From positions 558,001-622,000 of the forward strand of contig NZ_JAOVZW010000001.1 of the NCBI RefSeq assembly GCF_026460885.1: a DNA stretch of 64,000 nt. The letters run 5' to 3'. The notes beneath the pieces are model-generated. The model saw only the letters and a program-made list of their open reading frames with translations, was not told the origin of the DNA and searched no databases. Shown piece after piece: positions 61,985-64,000 of the stretch (positions within the stretch are counted from its first letter, which is position 1; every line of letters begins with the position of its first letter). A program made the translations under genes and the position numbers. The stretch comes from Chryseobacterium formosum (lineage in GTDB: Bacteria > Bacteroidota > Bacteroidia > Flavobacteriales > Weeksellaceae).

Positions 61985-62037
61985 AATGAAAATCAGTCAA
62001 AAATGTTTACTCTTTTACGGTGTGAAATTTTATGTTA

Positions 62038-62058
62038 AATAATTCATAATTAATAACT
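62038..62058. repeat. Degenerate heptad repeat element 7
   Basis: Three 7-nt units (AATAATT, CATAATT, AATAACT) lie in the gap before the serine-hydrolase gene, close to the units of element 6. Confidence 0.5.
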
Positions 62059-62112
62059 GCATTTTCATATTTGAACTGAGTTTTATTAAATTGCCACTCA
62101 TTTTTTGAACCC

Positions 62113-63375
62113 ATGAAGAAGCTTAACCTTGTACTCGTTACAACCTTATTTTTATTCCTATTTTCCTGTAAAAATAAATCTGAAAACAATGCTGCAAGTG
62201 CAGAATCTACAACCAATCTTCCGAATTACGGAAATGTAGATTTAAGTAAAGTTTTTGCAGATGGTGATTTCAGTTTGGTTGATAAAAAACAAGCTGTAAA
62301 TTATATTAATCAGTATTATAAAAAAGTTTGGGAAGGTGGTAATCTGAGCGGAAGTTTTTTGGTAGCGCAAGGTGATGATATTTTATATGAAAATTACCGC
62401 GGTTTTGCACGAGAAGGAAATCAAAATCCGATAGATAAAAATACAGCACTTCATGTTGCTTCAGTTTCAAAAACAATGACGGCAATGGCAATGATGAAAT
62501 TAATCGAAGCCGGAAAAATAAAATTATCAGATCATTTAACGCAATTCTTTCCAGGATTTCCTTATCCTAATGTCACAGTTCAGACTTTATTAGATCAAAG
62601 AAGCGGACTGCCGAAATACGAATATTTTATTACTAAAATTCAACCAGCTCCCGCAGAACTTTCCAAGACTTACATTACGAATCAGGATGTTTTAAATATG
62701 ATTATTAAATACAAACCTGAGTTGGCAAGAGATACCGATACGGGTTTTATGTATTGCAATACCAATTTTGCGCTTTTGGCTTTGCTGATTGAAAAAGTGA
62801 CGAAAACTCCTTTTCCACAGGCAATGAAAGAGATAGTTTTCACTCCGTTGAAAATGACGAATACTTATATTTTTCAGGAGAAAGATGTTCCAACCGCATC
62901 ACAATCTTTTTATTATGGTGGAAATAAATTGTATCCTCTAGATCGATTAGATTTAATTTATGGTGATAAAAATGTGTACACAACACCAAGAGATTTGTTG
63001 AATTTTTCCAAAGCAATGTTTTCTAAAGATTTTTTAAAGCCAGAATTGATGCAAATGGTTTTCACACCTTACAGTAATGAGAAAGCCGGGCAAAATAATT
63101 ATGGTTTAGGTTTTAGAATGAAGATTTTTGACAATGGAGAAAAACTGACATATCACAATGGTTGGTGGCATGGAACAAATTCTGTTTTTGCTCATCTTCT
63201 TAAGTCTAAAGTGACGATTGTTGCCATTGGGAATAAATATTCAGGAAAAGTATATACTGCTCTGGCTTTGTCGGGATTATTTGAAGATTTTCCGGCTCAA
63301 AAAGACAAGCTTCACAGCGTTATGAATGATAATCAGGATACTTTGAAAACGCAAACGGAAGTTTTTGGAGAATAA
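62113..63375 (+). CDS. Serine hydrolase lipoprotein (beta-lactamase family)
   Basis: This is an exported 420-aa protein. The signal peptide ends in the lipobox LFLFSC (Cys19), so it is probably anchored to a membrane. The penicillin-binding/beta-lactamase class C-like domain has the nucleophile in SVSK (S117-K120), the YCN motif (Tyr-Xaa-Asn, in FMYCNTNFALLALLI) and the third motif region HNGWWHG. This family includes esterases and D-aminopeptidases as well as beta-lactamases, so antibiotic hydrolysis is not implied. It lies alone; a downstream lipoprotein follows after 25 bp. Confidence 0.88.
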   Translation: MKKLNLVLVTTLFLFLFSCKNKSENNAASAESTTNLPNYGNVDLSKVFADGDFSLVDKKQAVNYINQYYKKVWEGGNLSGSFLVAQGDDILYENYRGFAREGNQNPIDKNTALHVASVSKTMTAMAMMKLIEAGKIKLSDHLTQFFPGFPYPNVTVQTLLDQRSGLPKYEYFITKIQPAPAELSKTYITNQDVLNMIIKYKPELARDTDTGFMYCNTNFALLALLIEKVTKTPFPQAMKEIVFTPLKMTNTYIFQEKDVPTASQSFYYGGNKLYPLDRLDLIYGDKNVYTTPRDLLNFSKAMFSKDFLKPELMQMVFTPYSNEKAGQNNYGLGFRMKIFDNGEKLTYHNGWWHGTNSVFAHLLKSKVTIVAIGNKYSGKVYTALALSGLFEDFPAQKDKLHSVMNDNQDTLKTQTEVFGE

Positions 63376-63379
63376 TGTT

Positions 63380-63387
63380 TATTTTTG
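63380..63387 (+). promoter_or_regulatory. Probable promoter -7 element (TATTTTTG)
   Basis: This is an exact TAnnTTTG match 13 bp before the ATG of the Ig-like lipoprotein. Confidence 0.45.
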
Positions 63388-63400
63388 CTCAAATAATTTC

Positions 63401-64000
63401 ATGAAAAGATTTCTTCTTTTATTTATCATTGGGATTCTTGTACAGTCTTGTGCGAGAGTTGGTTCGCCAGTTGGAGGTGCAAAAGATACTTTGGCTCCGC
63501 AAGTTGTCAGTTCAAATATCGATACAACGAGAGTGAATGTAAGAAGAGACATCAAAGAACTTCGAATTGATTTTAACGAATATATTACTTTAAAGGATAT
63601 TAATAAAAATCTTAATATTTCTCCGCCGATTAAGAATATTAAAAGAATCCTTCCTTCGAATATTGCCAATAAATATATGGTCATTCAATGGACCGATACT
63701 TTGCAGGCAAATACGACATATAATTTCAATTTTGGAAATGCGATTGTAGATAACAGCGAAGGAAATCCTTTGAGGTATTACAATTTTGCTTTTTCAACGG
63801 GTGAAAAATTAGACGATTTATACATCAGTGGTGAAGTTACAGATGGTTTTACAATAAAAAAGAAAAGCAGCTCTGATAATAAAATGGTTGTAGGTCTTTA
63901 TCAGTTGAAAGACAGTATGGATTATCGACAAAAACCTTACTACATTACAAAAGTTGATGATGACGGTTATTATGAATTAAATTATTTAGCTCCCGGAAAA
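63401..64000 (+). CDS. Lipoprotein with bacterial Ig-like domain, 5' part only
   Basis: I translated 200 codons from the ATG at 63401 to the right edge with no stop, so the gene continues beyond the window. The signal peptide ends in a lipobox at Cys17 (GILVQSC), followed by ARVGSPVGGAKDTLAPQVVSS. Residues about 25-130 (NVRRDIKELRIDFNEYITLKD, INKNLNISPPI, YMVIQWTDTLQANTTYNFNF, FAFSTGEKLDDLYISGEV) match the Ig_5/SbsA-like Ig domain pattern of Bacteroidota lipoproteins. The following part starts a second beta domain (WG-like or CNA-like YQLKDSMDYRQ). The function is unknown. Confidence 0.82.
   Translation, partial: MKRFLLLFIIGILVQSCARVGSPVGGAKDTLAPQVVSSNIDTTRVNVRRDIKELRIDFNEYITLKDINKNLNISPPIKNIKRILPSNIANKYMVIQWTDTLQANTTYNFNFGNAIVDNSEGNPLRYYNFAFSTGEKLDDLYISGEVTDGFTIKKKSSSDNKMVVGLYQLKDSMDYRQKPYYITKVDDDGYYELNYLAPGK

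Noticed and set aside
1..64000. tRNA, rRNA, insertion sequences or prophage genes
   Set aside because: I looked for T-arm patterns, transposase and integrase motifs and found none in the window.

Overview
The window looks like chromosomal DNA from a member of the Bacteroidota, class Flavobacteriia, most likely a Chryseobacterium-like Weeksellaceae. The evidence is low GC, promoters of the TAnnTTTG type, no clear Shine-Dalgarno sequences, a type IX secretion (T9SS) sorting domain, SusC/FecA-like TonB receptors, a fused CcoN-CcoO oxidase and many genes typical of flavobacteria. I see no rRNA, tRNA, CRISPR array, insertion sequence or prophage. Nearly everything is core or near-core chromosome.

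Layout. 1-8970 is mostly on the minus strand: a lipid-transport ABC pair (mlaE, mlaF) followed by a beta-barrel protein cut by the window edge, a sugar-phosphate transferase, queE, folD, pgi and two exported proteins. 9175-14702 holds an acyl-CoA dehydrogenase, a DoxX protein, an AI-2E family permease and lon. 14961-28255 is a long plus-strand run: a PpiD-like foldase, mlaD, a membrane NarI/Fe-S plus CCG-domain redox pair, a surface-glycan cluster (GT-C-like membrane protein, conserved unknown, GT4 glycosyltransferase, Wzx-like flippase, AsnB-like amidotransferase), a lipoprotein and serS.

28424-38309 is the cbb3 oxidase region on the minus strand (ccoI; ccoS, ccoNO, ccoQ, ccoP; ccoG, fixH, a TauE/SafE-type protein and a hydrolase). 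It is divergent from a CRP/FNR-family regulator at 38395. TGAC-N4-GTCA-like sites lie in the regulator/ccoI promoter region and upstream of ccoS, which suggests that the regulator controls the oxidase and itself. panB, a small membrane protein and an RluA-type pseudouridine synthase follow.

41259-50548 carries a T9SS-secreted protein, two tandem outer-membrane beta-barrel receptors with a DUF5694 protein, and a divergent LytS/LytR-type two-component system led by a small exported protein. 50598-55954 has two aconitases in tandem (mitochondrial type and AcnB). 56343-64000 has a WG-repeat protein, a TPP riboswitch driving a TonB receptor (probably thiamine or precursor uptake), a HU-domain membrane protein, a thioesterase, a D-2-hydroxyacid dehydrogenase, a serine hydrolase lipoprotein and the start of an Ig-like lipoprotein.

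The most unusual signal is not a gene. At least seven intergenic stretches are made of degenerate 7-nt (once 8-nt) units, several of them arranged as left and right arms that can fold back on each other. Two of these elements lie inside likely 5' leaders (serS and the TPP-riboswitch receptor).
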